From NCBI GenBank assembly GCA_018902545.1, contig JAHIQM010000022.1:1-64000 (forward strand): a stretch of 64,000 nt of DNA, given 5' to 3'. A program made the translations under genes and the position numbers. The notes beneath the pieces are model-generated. The model made no database searches. It was not told where the DNA came from and saw only the letters and a program-made list of their open reading frames with translations. The stretch is from Pseudomonadota bacterium (lineage in GTDB: Bacteria; Desulfobacterota; Desulfovibrionia; Desulfovibrionales; Desulfomicrobiaceae). Below, piece by piece: positions 50,831 to 60,031 of this stretch (position 1 is the first letter of the stretch; each line of letters starts with the position of its first letter).

Positions 50831-50871
50831 GGACATGGATTCCCGCCTGCGCGGCAATCCATGTCCTTTTT
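50831..50871 (+). terminator. Terminator of the hybrid kinase gene
   Basis: GGACATGGATT (50831-50841) pairs with AATCCATGTCC (50856-50866) and is followed by TTTTT. Confidence 0.9.
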
Positions 50872-50887
50872 ACCAAAATCACGGCAA

Positions 50888-50920
50888 CAAAAAGCCCCCG
50901 CGAAGAAACCCCGCGGAGGC
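50888..50920 (-). terminator. Terminator of greA
   Basis: Read on the minus strand, GCCTCCGCG pairs with CGCGGGGGC with one mismatch, followed by TTTTTG. It lies just beyond the greA stop. Confidence 0.8.
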
Positions 50921-50943
50921 CGTTATTCGGAGTACGTTCGCGG

Positions 50944-51432
50944 TTATTTCAGTCCGGCCGTGCCGAGGAATTTGACGGAGAGGACCTCGTAGTCCACGCG
51001 GCCCTTGGGGACCTGCACGGAGATCTCGTCGCCTTCCTGTTTGCCGAGCAGGGCCCGGCCCACGGGGGACTCGATGGAGATGGTGCCCTTGGTGTGATCG
51101 GCCTCGTCGGCCCCGAGCAGGGTGTAGGTCTTCTGTTCCCGGGTTTCCATGTCCTCCATGGTCACCGTGGCCCCGAAAACAGCGCGGTCGCTCTGCAGCG
51201 TATCGATATCGATGACCTCGAAACGGATCATCCGCGACTCGATGAAGCTGATTCGTGCCTCAAGCATGCCCTGGCGTTCACGGGCCGCATCGTAGCCGGC
51301 GTTTTCTTTCAGATCGCCTTCCTCCCGGGCTTCTTTGATGGCCTGGATAACGGCTGGCCGTTCCTTCTTCAGGTCTTCGAGTTCCTTCTCCAAACGCTTG
51401 TAGCCTTCGACTGATACGGGAATCCTGTTCAT
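50944..51432 (-). CDS. greA: Transcription elongation factor GreA
   Basis: The protein is 162 aa. The N-terminal coiled coil (YKRLEKELEDLKKERPAVIQAIKEAREEGDLKENAGYDAARE, in pieces) carries the acidic tip residues in EGDLKENAGY. The FKBP-like C-terminal domain has ISIESPVGRALLGKQEGDEISVQVPKG. It rescues backtracked RNA polymerase by transcript cleavage. The ATG at 51432 has AAGGA five bases upstream. Confidence 0.95.
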   Translation of the reverse strand: MNRIPVSVEGYKRLEKELEDLKKERPAVIQAIKEAREEGDLKENAGYDAARERQGMLEARISFIESRMIRFEVIDIDTLQSDRAVFGATVTMEDMETREQKTYTLLGADEADHTKGTISIESPVGRALLGKQEGDEISVQVPKGRVDYEVLSVKFLGTAGLK

Positions 51433-51469
51433 CATCTTCCTTAATGTGCAAAACCGGAATTGTGCCAAT

Positions 51470-51515
51470 AAAAAAAAGATGCTTTGCCCGCCAATTGGCT
51501 TGTGGCGGGCAAAGC
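51470..51515 (-). terminator. Terminator of the ilvBN operon
   Basis: GCTTTGCCCGCC (51481-51492) and GGCGGGCAAAGC (51504-51515) form a perfect 12-bp stem. On the minus strand a T run follows (51470-51477). It lies between ilvN and greA. Confidence 0.9.
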
Positions 51516-51634
51516 TATAGCAACTTTTCAAAAGTGAACTGGATGATACCTAGTTCATCCCAGGTTGCGGGTCAAGGGGCTTAAGACAAACAACCATGGT
51601 CACGGCTCGCGAACGCGGCACAAGCGCCCATGCC

Positions 51635-51919
51635 TCACCCGCCCATGACCTGCCCCAGACTCGCAAACGTAGGCTCCGCGTCGGGCTTCATGCGCACGTC
51701 GAGTACGTCCTGCAACTTGCGCATCTGCCGGATCATCTGCTCCAGGCGCTCGTCTTCGTTGACCAGCAGCCAGATGCGGCTCTGCTCCCCGCCGCTGAGC
51801 GGCAGGCAGAGGATGGCCTCGACGTTGAAGGCGCGGCGGGAAAAAAGACCGCAGACGTGGGACATGACCCCGGGATGATTTTTGACGAGCACATCGAGAA
51901 CGGTGCGGCTGCTATTCAT
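51635..51919 (-). CDS. ilvN: Acetolactate synthase small (regulatory) subunit
   Basis: The protein is 94 aa, a single ACT domain ([30 protein letters not shown], in pieces; [29 protein letters not shown]). It resembles the short IlvN/IlvM class and mediates valine feedback. The ATG at 51919 overlaps the end of the large-subunit gene by eight bases. Confidence 0.92.
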   Translation of the reverse strand: MNSSRTVLDVLVKNHPGVMSHVCGLFSRRAFNVEAILCLPLSGGEQSRIWLLVNEDERLEQMIRQMRKLQDVLDVRMKPDAEPTFASLGQVMGG

Positions 51920-53594
51920 GGCTCTCACCTCCAAGCATGGTTCTGTTGGCGGCCCCCGGAGGGACCATGGGCCAGACTTTCTCGTTTCGGTCCACCGGGA
52001 CATGGACCAGGGCCGGACCGCGATGACCCATGGCCTCGATCAGCACCGCGTCCGGGTCGGCGGCCCCGGCCATGTCCCAGACCTTCCAGCCGAACCCTCT
52101 GGCGATGAGTCCGAAATCGACATTCACGTCGTAGATGGACGAAAAATAATTCCCCTTGAAGAAAAGTTCCTGCTGCTGATGCACAAGGCCCAGGCAAGCG
52201 TTGTTCATGAGGATGACGGTCACGTCCACGCCCTGCTCGGCGGCCGTAGCCATCTCCTGGATGTTCATGAGCAGGCTTCCGTCGCCGCTGAAGCAGAGCA
52301 CCTTGCGATCCGGTTCCGCCAGGGCCGCACCGATGGCCGTAGGCAGGCCAAAGCCCATGGTGCCGAGGCCCCCCGAGGTCAGCCAGCCGGTTCCCGGGGT
52401 GAAGGGGTAGCTCTGGGCCGTCCACATCTGGTGCTTGCCCACGTCCGTGACCACAATGGCCCCGTCTCCGGCCAACTCGCCCACCCGGCGGATGAGTTCC
52501 AGCGGAGTAGCGTGCCCGCCCTGCTCAGGAATGCAGGACGGAAAGGCCAGCTTCAGCGCCGCGATATAGCCGAGCCACTCCTGCCGCTCGGCCTGGGCGA
52601 CACGGGGCAAAAGGGCGCGGATCACTTCGCCCACATCGCCCAGGATGGCCACGGAAGCGGAGCGCAGCTTGTCCAGTTCACTGTGGTCGATGTCGATGTG
52701 GATGACCTTGGCCTGGGGGCAGAACTCCTGGACCTTGCCCGTGGCGCGGTCGTCAAAACGCACCCCGGCGGCCAGGATCAGATCGCAGGCCTCCAGAGCC
52801 ATGTTGGTGTGGCGCTGGGCGTGCATGCCGAGCATGCCCATATTCAAAGGGTGGTCGTACGGCAGAACGGTCAGCCCCATGAGCGTCGAGGTCACGGGCA
52901 TGGATGCACGCTCGGCCAGCGCCAGCACTTCCGCTCCCGCACCGGAAGCCACCACCCCGCCGCCGACCCACAGGATGGGCCTGCGCGCGGAGGCAAGCAT
53001 TTCGAGAGCCACGCCCAGGTCGGCGTCGAAATGAACGGGAGAAGGTTCGCGCTCGCCAATCTCGGGCCAATGCTCGAAATCCACCCTCTCCAGCTGCACG
53101 TCGCGGGGGATGTCGATGAGGACCGGGCCGGGGCGTCCGCTGACGGCGATGGAAAAGGCTTCGGGGATGATGTGCAGCAGGTCGCGGGCGTGGCGCACGA
53201 GGAAGTTGTGCTTGGTGATGGGGATGCTCATGCCGTAGGTGTCCACTTCCTGAAAGGCGTCGGTGCCGATCATGGCCCGGGGCACCTGTCCGGTGATGCA
53301 GACCACGGGCACGGAATCGAGCTTGGCGTCGGCGATGGCGGTGAGGATGTTGGTTGCGCCGGGGCCGGAGGTGGCGAAGCAGACCGCGGGCCGCCCCGTA
53401 ATCCGGGCCATGCCCTGGGCCAGGAAACCCGCGCCCTGCTCATGGCGGGTCAGGACGTGACGGATGAGTGTGCTGCGGGAAAGTGCGTCGTAGAGGGGGA
53501 GGTTTGCGCCGCCGGGGATGCCCGCGATGGTGCGGACTGCCTGGCGTTCCAAGAGTCCAATGGTCAATTGCGCGCCGGTCAAGGAAAACATCAT
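51912..53594 (-). CDS. ilvB: Acetolactate synthase large subunit
   Basis: The ThDP enzyme is 560 aa. The catalytic Glu is near residue 52 in [14 protein letters not shown]. The FAD-binding/central domain follows, and the ThDP-Mg motif is in [16 protein letters not shown]...NNACLG. It condenses two pyruvates (or pyruvate and 2-oxobutyrate) in branched-chain amino acid synthesis. AGGAG precedes the double ATG. Transcription is controlled by an upstream Val-rich leader peptide and attenuator; ilvN overlaps its 3' end. Confidence 0.95.
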   Translation of the reverse strand: MMFSLTGAQLTIGLLERQAVRTIAGIPGGANLPLYDALSRSTLIRHVLTRHEQGAGFLAQGMARITGRPAVCFATSGPGATNILTAIADAKLDSVPVVCITGQVPRAMIGTDAFQEVDTYGMSIPITKHNFLVRHARDLLHIIPEAFSIAVSGRPGPVLIDIPRDVQLERVDFEHWPEIGEREPSPVHFDADLGVALEMLASARRPILWVGGGVVASGAGAEVLALAERASMPVTSTLMGLTVLPYDHPLNMGMLGMHAQRHTNMALEACDLILAAGVRFDDRATGKVQEFCPQAKVIHIDIDHSELDKLRSASVAILGDVGEVIRALLPRVAQAERQEWLGYIAALKLAFPSCIPEQGGHATPLELIRRVGELAGDGAIVVTDVGKHQMWTAQSYPFTPGTGWLTSGGLGTMGFGLPTAIGAALAEPDRKVLCFSGDGSLLMNIQEMATAAEQGVDVTVILMNNACLGLVHQQQELFFKGNYFSSIYDVNVDFGLIARGFGWKVWDMAGAADPDAVLIEAMGHRGPALVHVPVDRNEKVWPMVPPGAANRTMLGGESHE

Positions 53595-53644
53595 ACACTC
53601 CTTTGTCAGCTCGTCTGTAGACCGGCGGAGGGTGAGCTGAAAAA

Positions 53645-53678
53645 GAAAAACCCCCGCCGGCGCCTGCGCTGGTGGGGG
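53645..53678 (-). terminator. Attenuator terminator upstream of ilvB
   Basis: On the minus strand, CCCCCACCAGCGCAGG and GCGCCGGCGGGGG fold into a GC-rich hairpin followed by TTTTTCTTTTT. It lies between the leader peptide stop and ilvB. Confidence 0.88.
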
Positions 53679-53700
53679 TGAAAACTTCGTCCGTAACCCG

Positions 53701-53787
53701 TTACAGCGTCTGAGCGTCCATGACTACGCGTACTACTACAACGGCTACGACTAGGCTTAACGAAGCGTTGGCAGTGATGCGGTTCAT
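53701..53787 (-). CDS. ilv leader peptide (28 aa, Val-rich)
   Basis: The peptide starts MNRITANASLSL, continues VVAVVVVRVV and ends MDAQTL. Nine of 28 residues are Val, with Leu and Ile as well. GAGGAG lies just before the ATG at 53787. Ribosome stalling at the Val codons when charged tRNA-Val is scarce should favour an antiterminator and allow ilvBN expression. It resembles the E. coli ilvB leader in layout. Too short for usual ORF calling. Confidence 0.88.
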   Translation of the reverse strand: MNRITANASLSLVVAVVVVRVVMDAQTL

Positions 53788-53830
53788 GGGGCGTCTCCTC
53801 TGGGGATTCGGGTAATCGATTAGAAGATTT

Positions 53831-53859
53831 TTTTTATGCCGTTCTACAAAAACTGTCAA
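53831..53859 (-). promoter_or_regulatory. Promoter of the ilv leader-ilvBN operon
   Basis: Minus strand: TTGACA (53854-53859), 17 bases, then TAAAAA (53831-53836). Leader peptide begins about 45 bases downstream. Confidence 0.75.
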
Positions 53860-54033
53860 GCAGGCCCTTGACCAAAAGCGGTCCCGCAGGACAGAAAAGG
53901 CTCAAGCGGTTTGCACTTGTCCGCCAGATGACAAACCCTTGCCGAGCCTTGATTCAGAATCGTTTTGCGGGCATGGTGCTGTTGCGGCCGAAAGACTCAT
54001 CGTATTGAACTTCAACCACTCACAGGAGGGCTC

Positions 54034-54585
54034 ATGCCCACATCGGAATACACGCTTTTCAGCGGCGGCGCCCAGGGTACGGAAACGGAATTCGGTCGTC
54101 TGGCCGAACAGTACGGCATCCAGGAAGTGACCTACACCTTCGAAGGCCACAAGATCGAACGGACCAGGGGCCTGCGCGTGCTGACCCCCGAAGAGCTGAT
54201 GCGCAAGGATGTGAGCCTGAGCTATGTCTCCAAGCTTTTGAACCGCACCTTCACCAACGCGCCGATGATGCGCAGCATCCTGCAGACCGTCATGTACCAG
54301 ATCGAGTCCGGCTACGAGATCTTCGTCATCGGCACGATCATGGAAGACGGCACGGTCAAGGGCGGCACGGGCTGGGGCACGGAATTCGCCAAGATCTGCA
54401 ACAAGCCCCTGTACACTTTCGGCCAGGTCCGCAACTCCTGGCACAAATGGACCGGCGAAATCTGGGAACGCTGCGAAACGCCGACCATCACCAGCAAGCA
54501 TTTCTGCGGCACGGGCACCCGCTTCCTGGAAGACAACGGCCGCCAGGCCATCGCCGACCTGTTCGCCAAGTCTTTCAAAAAATAG
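54034..54585 (+). CDS. SLOG/LOG-like nucleotide-binding-fold protein, function unknown
   Basis: The protein is 183 aa. The N-terminus YTLFSGGAQGTETEFGRLAEQYGI matches the start of Rossmann-like SLOG/LOG domains, which bind nucleotides or related ligands. Later segments (YEIFVIGTIMEDGTVKGGTGWGTEFAKICNKPLYTF, in pieces) fit the glycine-rich GGTGWGTE loop and a strand leading to a tryptophan-rich surface (SWHKWTGEIWERC). Enzymatic role not known. AGGAGG precedes the ATG at 54034. Confidence 0.75.
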   Translation: MPTSEYTLFSGGAQGTETEFGRLAEQYGIQEVTYTFEGHKIERTRGLRVLTPEELMRKDVSLSYVSKLLNRTFTNAPMMRSILQTVMYQIESGYEIFVIGTIMEDGTVKGGTGWGTEFAKICNKPLYTFGQVRNSWHKWTGEIWERCETPTITSKHFCGTGTRFLEDNGRQAIADLFAKSFKK

Positions 54586-54599
54586 CCTTCTGCCTTTTT

Positions 54600-54628
54600 A
54601 TAGGTCCTATGGGTCGTATAGGACCTAT
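54600..54628. repeat. Palindromic ATAGGTCCTAT hairpin repeat
   Basis: ATAGGTCCTAT (54600-54610) pairs perfectly with ATAGGACCTAT (54618-54628), then GGGACCTATTTTA. Lying between two convergent genes, it could terminate both. The TAGGTCCTAT unit is reminiscent of dispersed repeats in deltaproteobacteria, which is from memory. Confidence 0.7.
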
Positions 54629-54633
54629 GGGAC

Positions 54634-56184
54634 CTATTTTAATTCCCTCTCCACCGCAGCAGCCACCGCCACACCGTCCATGGCTGCCGACACGATGCCT
54701 CCCGCATACCCGGCGCCCTCCCCGCACGGAAAAAGCCCCGGCACCTGCGGGTGCATGAACGTTTCGCGGTCACGCGGAATACGCACCGGCGAGCTGGTCC
54801 GTGACTCCACGGCCAGGAGCGTGGCCTCGGAGCTGTCAAAACCTTTGTGCTTTTTGCCCAGGATGGCGAGCCCCTCGCGCAGGGCCCGGGTCACGAAGCC
54901 TGGCAGCAGTTCATGCACGGGAGCGGCATAAATACCCGGAATATAGGAAGTTGCACCCAGATTCGTCGACATCCGGCCCTGCAGGAAGTCTTCAGCGCGT
55001 TGAGCCGGAGCACGCTGGGTGCGGCCGTCTCCGGCACGGAACATGGTCTGCTCGACCTCTGCCTGGAAGCGCAGGAGCGCAAGCGCATCATCCCCGGGCA
55101 CGTCGGACGGGCGGACCTCCGCCACCAGTCCGGCGTTGGCGAAGGGGGCCTTGCGGCTGGCCAGGCTCATGCCGTTCAGGACCAGCTCACCCGGAGCCGT
55201 GGAGGCCGGAACCACGAATCCGCCGGGGCACATGCAGAACGAGAACACCCCCCGCTCCGCCGTCTGGCAGGCGAGGCGGTAGCTGGCCGCGGGCAGAGCC
55301 GCGTGGCGCGGGCTGTGGTGGTAGAACATGCGGTCAACCAGATCCTGCGGGTGCTCGATGCGCACGCCCAGGGCAAAGGGCTTGGCTTCAAGCAGCACCC
55401 CGCGCCGCAGCAGCAGATCGTAGACGTCGCGGGCCGAATGTCCGGTGGCCAGGATTACGGCGTCGCCCGTAACAGTCTCTCCCCCGGCCAGACGCACGCC
55501 GCACGCCCGGCCGGAATCAAGCACCAGATCGGTGACATGCGCCTCGAAATGAATCTCCCCGCCGCTGGCGACAATGGCTTCACGCATGCCGCGCACCAGC
55601 CTGGGCAGCACGTTGGAGCCCAGGTGCGGGTGGGCATCGACGCGGATGTCCGCCGAAGCCCCGAAAGCCACGAACAGATCGAGGATGCGGTCCGTGTCGC
55701 CGCGCTTGGTGGCGCGGGTGTAGAGCTTGCCGTCGGAATAGGTGCCCGCCCCGCCCTCGCCGAAGCAGTAGTTGGAGTGCGGGTTGACCAGCCCTTCGGA
55801 GTATATCTTTTTCACGTCCTTGAGGCGGGCGCGCACGTCGCGCCCCCGCTCCAGCAGCACGGGTTTGATACCGGCCTCGAGAAGGGTCAGGGCCGCGAAA
55901 TACCCGCCTGGCCCGGCCCCGACCACAACTGCCCGCCTCTCGCCCAGGGCCTGGGGCTGAAAGACCGAGACCGGCCCGGCCTCTGCGCCGACGGCCACGC
56001 GCAGCTGAAAGCGGGGCATCTTCGCCCGGGCGTCGATGGAGCGGCGCACCACGCGCACCGCGACCAGCCCGTCGTCCTCAAGGCCGGCCTTGGCCAGGGC
56101 GGCAGCCCGGATGTGCCGTGCGTCACCTATATTGTCGGGCTCAACGAGCAGGTCGACATGGATCGTTTCATTCGGCTGCTTCAT
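54634..56184 (-). CDS. FAD-dependent dehydrogenase (COG2509-type)
   Basis: The protein is 516 aa. The N-terminal domain (about 1-75; RRSIDARAKMPRFQLRV) is typical of this group. FAD binding is seen in AVVVGAGPGGYFAALTLLEAG and the closing LFPCGEGAGYAGGIVSAAMDG. HSNYCFGEGGAGTYSDGKLYTR is a group hallmark. Reaction not established. The ATG at 56184 overlaps the HAD gene's stop, so the two are coupled. Confidence 0.88.
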   Translation of the reverse strand: MKQPNETIHVDLLVEPDNIGDARHIRAAALAKAGLEDDGLVAVRVVRRSIDARAKMPRFQLRVAVGAEAGPVSVFQPQALGERRAVVVGAGPGGYFAALTLLEAGIKPVLLERGRDVRARLKDVKKIYSEGLVNPHSNYCFGEGGAGTYSDGKLYTRATKRGDTDRILDLFVAFGASADIRVDAHPHLGSNVLPRLVRGMREAIVASGGEIHFEAHVTDLVLDSGRACGVRLAGGETVTGDAVILATGHSARDVYDLLLRRGVLLEAKPFALGVRIEHPQDLVDRMFYHHSPRHAALPAASYRLACQTAERGVFSFCMCPGGFVVPASTAPGELVLNGMSLASRKAPFANAGLVAEVRPSDVPGDDALALLRFQAEVEQTMFRAGDGRTQRAPAQRAEDFLQGRMSTNLGATSYIPGIYAAPVHELLPGFVTRALREGLAILGKKHKGFDSSEATLLAVESRTSSPVRIPRDRETFMHPQVPGLFPCGEGAGYAGGIVSAAMDGVAVAAAVERELK

Positions 56185-56858
56185 ATCGCTGCTCCGCAAA
56201 ACCATTCATCGCGGCTGTCCAGGGCGTGGACCAGGGAGGGAAAAATCCAGGCCGCGCCCGCCCGGACTTCCGGCTCCGGGGTGACCAGATCGGGAATCAT
56301 GATCGCCCGCGAACCGGAAGCGATGGCCGCGCGCATGCCGGGATTGGAGTCCTCGAAGATCACGCATGCGCCCGGACTGACCCCGAGCACGGCGCAGGTC
56401 CGCAGATAGATGTCAGGGTCCGGCTTGGGCCGCTCGACTTCTTCCACGGTCATGATGGAAGCAAACCTGAAAAGATCCGGGCAGAACGCGCGATTGCGCT
56501 CCAAGGCCTCACGTCTGGACGAAGTCGCCAGGGCCATGGGCACGCCCTGTCCCTCAATCCAGGTCACAAGCTCAAGAGCTCCGGCCTTGGGCGGGATGCC
56601 AACGGTGCGGCGCTCTTCCTCGCGTACGGCTTTCCAGTTTCTGCGGAACTCTTCCAAGGGAAATTTCTTAAACCACTGCACGAGCATTTCTTCGCACAGC
56701 ACATTGGGCACGCCCACCAGATGGGCGTAGAGATCGTCGGCAAGGTCAAACCCGAGCCGGGCCGCTTCGCGCTGCCAGATTCGTTTGAGGGTGACTTCGG
56801 TATCAAGGAGCAGTCCGTCCATATCAAAAAGTACGGCGGCGGGGCGTTTGGTATTCAT
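56181..56858 (-). CDS. HAD-superfamily phosphatase (beta-phosphoglucomutase-like)
   Basis: The protein is 225 aa. HAD motif I is AVLFDMDGLLLDTE, motif II LATSS, motif III Lys in VERPKPDPDIYL and motif IV VIFEDSNPGMRAA. A helical cap (about 20-90) places it with subfamily IA phosphatases/PGMB. Substrate unknown. The ATG at 56858 chosen because the family N-terminus starts there. Confidence 0.9.
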   Translation of the reverse strand: MNTKRPAAVLFDMDGLLLDTEVTLKRIWQREAARLGFDLADDLYAHLVGVPNVLCEEMLVQWFKKFPLEEFRRNWKAVREEERRTVGIPPKAGALELVTWIEGQGVPMALATSSRREALERNRAFCPDLFRFASIMTVEEVERPKPDPDIYLRTCAVLGVSPGACVIFEDSNPGMRAAIASGSRAIMIPDLVTPEPEVRAGAAWIFPSLVHALDSRDEWFCGAAI

Positions 56859-56998
56859 GCGGATGGAGCTAAACGTGAACGCCTCCGGAAGCAAGGGGCA
56901 AGTCGGAACAGGTCAAAATGGGGCACGTCACAAGCCTTGATCCCCCCGGACCTCATGGGGTATTGCAGGCCCCTGACACCCAAACCCGAGACACACAC

Positions 56999-58699
56999 AT
57001 GAAATTTTTGATTTCCCAAATGACGGCGCTGGTCGGCGGCGCAAAGAGAAGAAGCAACTCGCGGCTTCTGAGCCGATTTTTGTTCATCCTGGCCGCCCTG
57101 TTCGCGACCTTCACCGTCATCTTCCATTTCCTCATGGCCTACGAGGGACAGACCCATTCCTGGATCACCGGCTTCTACTGGACCCTGACGGTCATGAGCA
57201 CGCTCGGTTTCGGCGATATCACCTTCGCCTCGGACCTGGGCCGCCTTTTCTCCATGGTCGTCATGCTGAGCGGGGTCGTGCTGCTGCTCATTGTCTTTCC
57301 CTTCACCTTCATCCAGTACTTCTACGCGCCCTGGCTGGACGCGCAGAACAAGGCCAGGGCCCCGCGCTCCGTGCCGGAAGGCACCTCCGGACACGTCATC
57401 CTGACCCATTTCGACGCGGTGACCCTCAATCTGGTGGAGAAGTTCAACCAGTACGGCATCCCCAACGTCATCCTCGTCGCGGATCTGCAGCAGGCCTTAA
57501 ACCTTCACGAGATGAATCTGAATGTCGTCGTCGGCGAGGTGGACGATCCCGAGACATACAACCGCCTGCGCATCCACGATGCCGCCATGGTCGTGGTCAT
57601 GAACGACGATGTGACCAGCACCAACATCATCTTCACCATCCGCGAGGTCAACGACAAGGTCCCGGTCATCGCCAATGCCGACATGGAGGACTCCATCGAC
57701 ATCCTGAGCCTGGCCGGCAGCACGCACACCTTCCAGTTCACCAAGATGCTCGGCGATGTCCTGGCCCGGCGCGTCCTTGGCCTGAACATGAAGGCCAACG
57801 TCATCGGCAACTTCAACGCCCTGCTCATCGCCGAGGCCCCGGCCATGAACTCTCCCCTGCAGGGAAAGACTCTGGCCGAAAGCCGGTTGCGCGAACTGAC
57901 CGGGGTCAACGTTGTCGGCGTCTGGGAAAAGGGGCGTATCCAACTCCCCGGCCCGGGAACCTTCGTCGATGCGTCCACTGTCCTCGTGCTGGCCGGGTCG
58001 GAAAAGCAACTCGAAAGATACGACAGGCTCATGGGCTCGGCCGGACACATTTCCGAAAACAAGGGCCCGGTCCTGGTCCTCGGCGGCGGGCGGGTCGGCA
58101 TGTCCGTGGCCCAGACCCTGGCCCGCAGGGGCATCGACTACCGCATCGTGGAGAAAAAGGCCCCCAAGGTGCAAAGCGACGAGCGCCTGATCCTCGGCAA
58201 TGCCTCGGATCTGGACATCCTGATTCAGGCCGGGATCAACGACACCCCGTCCATCATCATCACCACCCACGACGACGATCTGAACATCTTTTTAACCATC
58301 TATTGCCGCCGCCTGCGGCCCGACGCCCAGATCATCAGCAGGGCCAGCCTGGACCGCAACGTCAACACCATGCACCGCGCCGGGGCGAATCTGGTCATGT
58401 CTTATGCGTCCCTGTGCACCATGACCATCGTCAACCTGCTCAAGCCCGAAAAACTGCTCATGATCTCCGAAGGACTGAACATATTCCGTTCCCAGCCCGC
58501 CAAGGGCATCGTCGGCAAGGCCCTGCGCGACCAGACCATCCGCGAAGACACCGGGTGCAGCGTCATCGCCATCAAGCGCGACGAGGCCATGCTCATCAAC
58601 CCCGATCCGGACACGGTGGTGGAAGAACACGACGAACTGATCCTCATCGCCACCACCGAGGCGGAGAAAAAATTCACCCACCAGTACAAGCAGCCCTGA
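56999..58699 (+). CDS. Potassium channel with two RCK (TrkA-N/C) domains
   Basis: The protein is 566 aa. Two transmembrane helices (about 25-45 and 80-105) flank the selectivity filter TVMSTLGFGDIT (TLGFGD for TVGYGD). Two RCK modules follow: TrkA-N at about 120-240 and TrkA-C 270-350, then a second TrkA-N (GPVLVLGGGRVGMSVAQTLARRGI) and TrkA-C. This is the ligand-gated K+ channel layout, gated by nucleotides or Ca2+. The conserved N-terminus supports ATG 56999. Confidence 0.9.
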   Translation: MKFLISQMTALVGGAKRRSNSRLLSRFLFILAALFATFTVIFHFLMAYEGQTHSWITGFYWTLTVMSTLGFGDITFASDLGRLFSMVVMLSGVVLLLIVFPFTFIQYFYAPWLDAQNKARAPRSVPEGTSGHVILTHFDAVTLNLVEKFNQYGIPNVILVADLQQALNLHEMNLNVVVGEVDDPETYNRLRIHDAAMVVVMNDDVTSTNIIFTIREVNDKVPVIANADMEDSIDILSLAGSTHTFQFTKMLGDVLARRVLGLNMKANVIGNFNALLIAEAPAMNSPLQGKTLAESRLRELTGVNVVGVWEKGRIQLPGPGTFVDASTVLVLAGSEKQLERYDRLMGSAGHISENKGPVLVLGGGRVGMSVAQTLARRGIDYRIVEKKAPKVQSDERLILGNASDLDILIQAGINDTPSIIITTHDDDLNIFLTIYCRRLRPDAQIISRASLDRNVNTMHRAGANLVMSYASLCTMTIVNLLKPEKLLMISEGLNIFRSQPAKGIVGKALRDQTIREDTGCSVIAIKRDEAMLINPDPDTVVEEHDELILIATTEAEKKFTHQYKQP

Positions 58700-58743
58700 C
58701 CCAGGCAGGTCCATCCCCGGGTGGTCCGTGAAGCGGGCTCCGG

Positions 58744-59901
58744 TCACCCGGCCATGGCCTGGCGCAGGATGTTCTGCAACTCGTCCTGATCAAGGGCCAC
58801 CGGGTTGCCCTTCATGCTCGAAGCCTGGGCCGCCTTTGCGGCGGCGGCGGGAATCTGCTCCGCTTTGAGGCCAAGGTCGGCCAGTCCCCGCACATCCAGG
58901 TCCGCGCACATCTCCCGCACGAAACGCACCCCGTCATCGGCCCCCGCCTCCGGCCTTCCGGTCAGCAGGCGGGCCGTATCATCGTAACGCTCCAGGGACG
59001 GATGACCGGGAGCCCTATGGCGCAGGGCCGAAATATTGGCATCCATGACGTGCGGCAGCAGGGCCGCGCAGATTTCACCGTGCGCCGCGCCAAGCATGGC
59101 CCCCAGCGGAGCGGCGAAACCGTGCACGGCTCCGAGCCGGGCGTTGGCCAGGGCCATGCCCGAAAACAGGGCGGCCAGGGCCATGTCCGAGCGCGCCCGC
59201 AGGTCCGTACCGTCGGCCACAGCCCGGCGCAGCGAGCGCGCCGCGCGGGTCATTCCGTCGCGGCAGAGAGGATCGGTCAGGGGGCTGGCCGCGTGGGACA
59301 CGAAGCACTCCAGGAGCTGAGTCAGGGCGTCCATGCCCGAGGCCGCGGTCTGCCGGGAGGGCAAGGATACCGCCAGCTCCGGGTCGACCACGGCCAGAGT
59401 GGGAATAAGTTCTGGCGAGCGCAGACTGACCTTGACCCCGTGCGCGGGCGACAGCAGCACGGCATTGGCCGTGACCTCCGCGCCGGTCCCGGCCGTGGTC
59501 GGCAGCGCGACCATGGGCAGGGGGAGGTGCCGCAGAGGCAAGCCCCGCCCAACCACCTCCAGATAATCGAACAGGTCACCCGGATTGCCCACCAACGCGG
59601 CCAGCGCCTTGCCCGCATCGATGACGCTCCCGCCGCCCACCGCCACGACCACCTCGCATCCGGCCTGGCGCGCGGCCTCAGCCTGCCCGGAAATAAAGGT
59701 GGTATCTGGCTCGCCGCAGACAGACACGCAGAACACGTCTTCCATCACGGCCCGCAGGTCTTCAAGCAGCCAGGCGCAGCGCTCGGGACGGCTTCCGGTC
59801 ACCAGCAGGCAACGTCTGCCCAGACGTGCCGCCCGGGGCGGCGCCTCGGCGCGAGCCCCGACGCCAAAAACCACCCCTGCCGTAAAAAATGAATATGTCA
59901 T
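58744..59901 (-). CDS. Iron-containing alcohol dehydrogenase (group III)
   Basis: The protein is 385 aa. The NAD-binding motif is EVVVAVGGGSVIDAGKALAAL, followed by PTTAGTGAEVT. Metal ligands are in AASGMDALTQLLECFVSHAASP (Asp, His) and ARLGAVHGFAAPLGAMLGAAHGE (two His). Oxidises or reduces an alcohol/aldehyde in the cytoplasm; sulfate reducers use such enzymes for ethanol and other alcohols. GGGAGG precedes the ATG at 59901. Confidence 0.92.
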   Translation of the reverse strand: MTYSFFTAGVVFGVGARAEAPPRAARLGRRCLLVTGSRPERCAWLLEDLRAVMEDVFCVSVCGEPDTTFISGQAEAARQAGCEVVVAVGGGSVIDAGKALAALVGNPGDLFDYLEVVGRGLPLRHLPLPMVALPTTAGTGAEVTANAVLLSPAHGVKVSLRSPELIPTLAVVDPELAVSLPSRQTAASGMDALTQLLECFVSHAASPLTDPLCRDGMTRAARSLRRAVADGTDLRARSDMALAALFSGMALANARLGAVHGFAAPLGAMLGAAHGEICAALLPHVMDANISALRHRAPGHPSLERYDDTARLLTGRPEAGADDGVRFVREMCADLDVRGLADLGLKAEQIPAAAAKAAQASSMKGNPVALDQDELQNILRQAMAG

Positions 59902-59973
59902 GTTGCCTCCCGAACTTTTTGAGCTCATGCCCGTGCGGGCTCAGCCCACAAACGCGAGCGTGCCCGCAAGAGT

Positions 59974-60008
59974 ATAAAAAAAGCCGCACTGCTGGGCAAT
60001 GCGGCTTT
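59974..60008 (-). terminator. Terminator of cysK-cysE
   Basis: AAAGCCGCA (59980-59988) pairs with TGCGGCTTT (60000-60008). On the minus strand a T run follows (down to about 59975). Sits just beyond the cysE stop. Confidence 0.88.
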
Positions 60009-60031
60009 AAAAAAACAGGTGCACGCCCGTG

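Noticed and set aside
53902-54501. 199-codon minus-strand frame opposite the SLOG-like gene
   Set aside because: Antisense shadow; the plus-strand gene has an AGGAGG site and a recognisable glycine-rich start.
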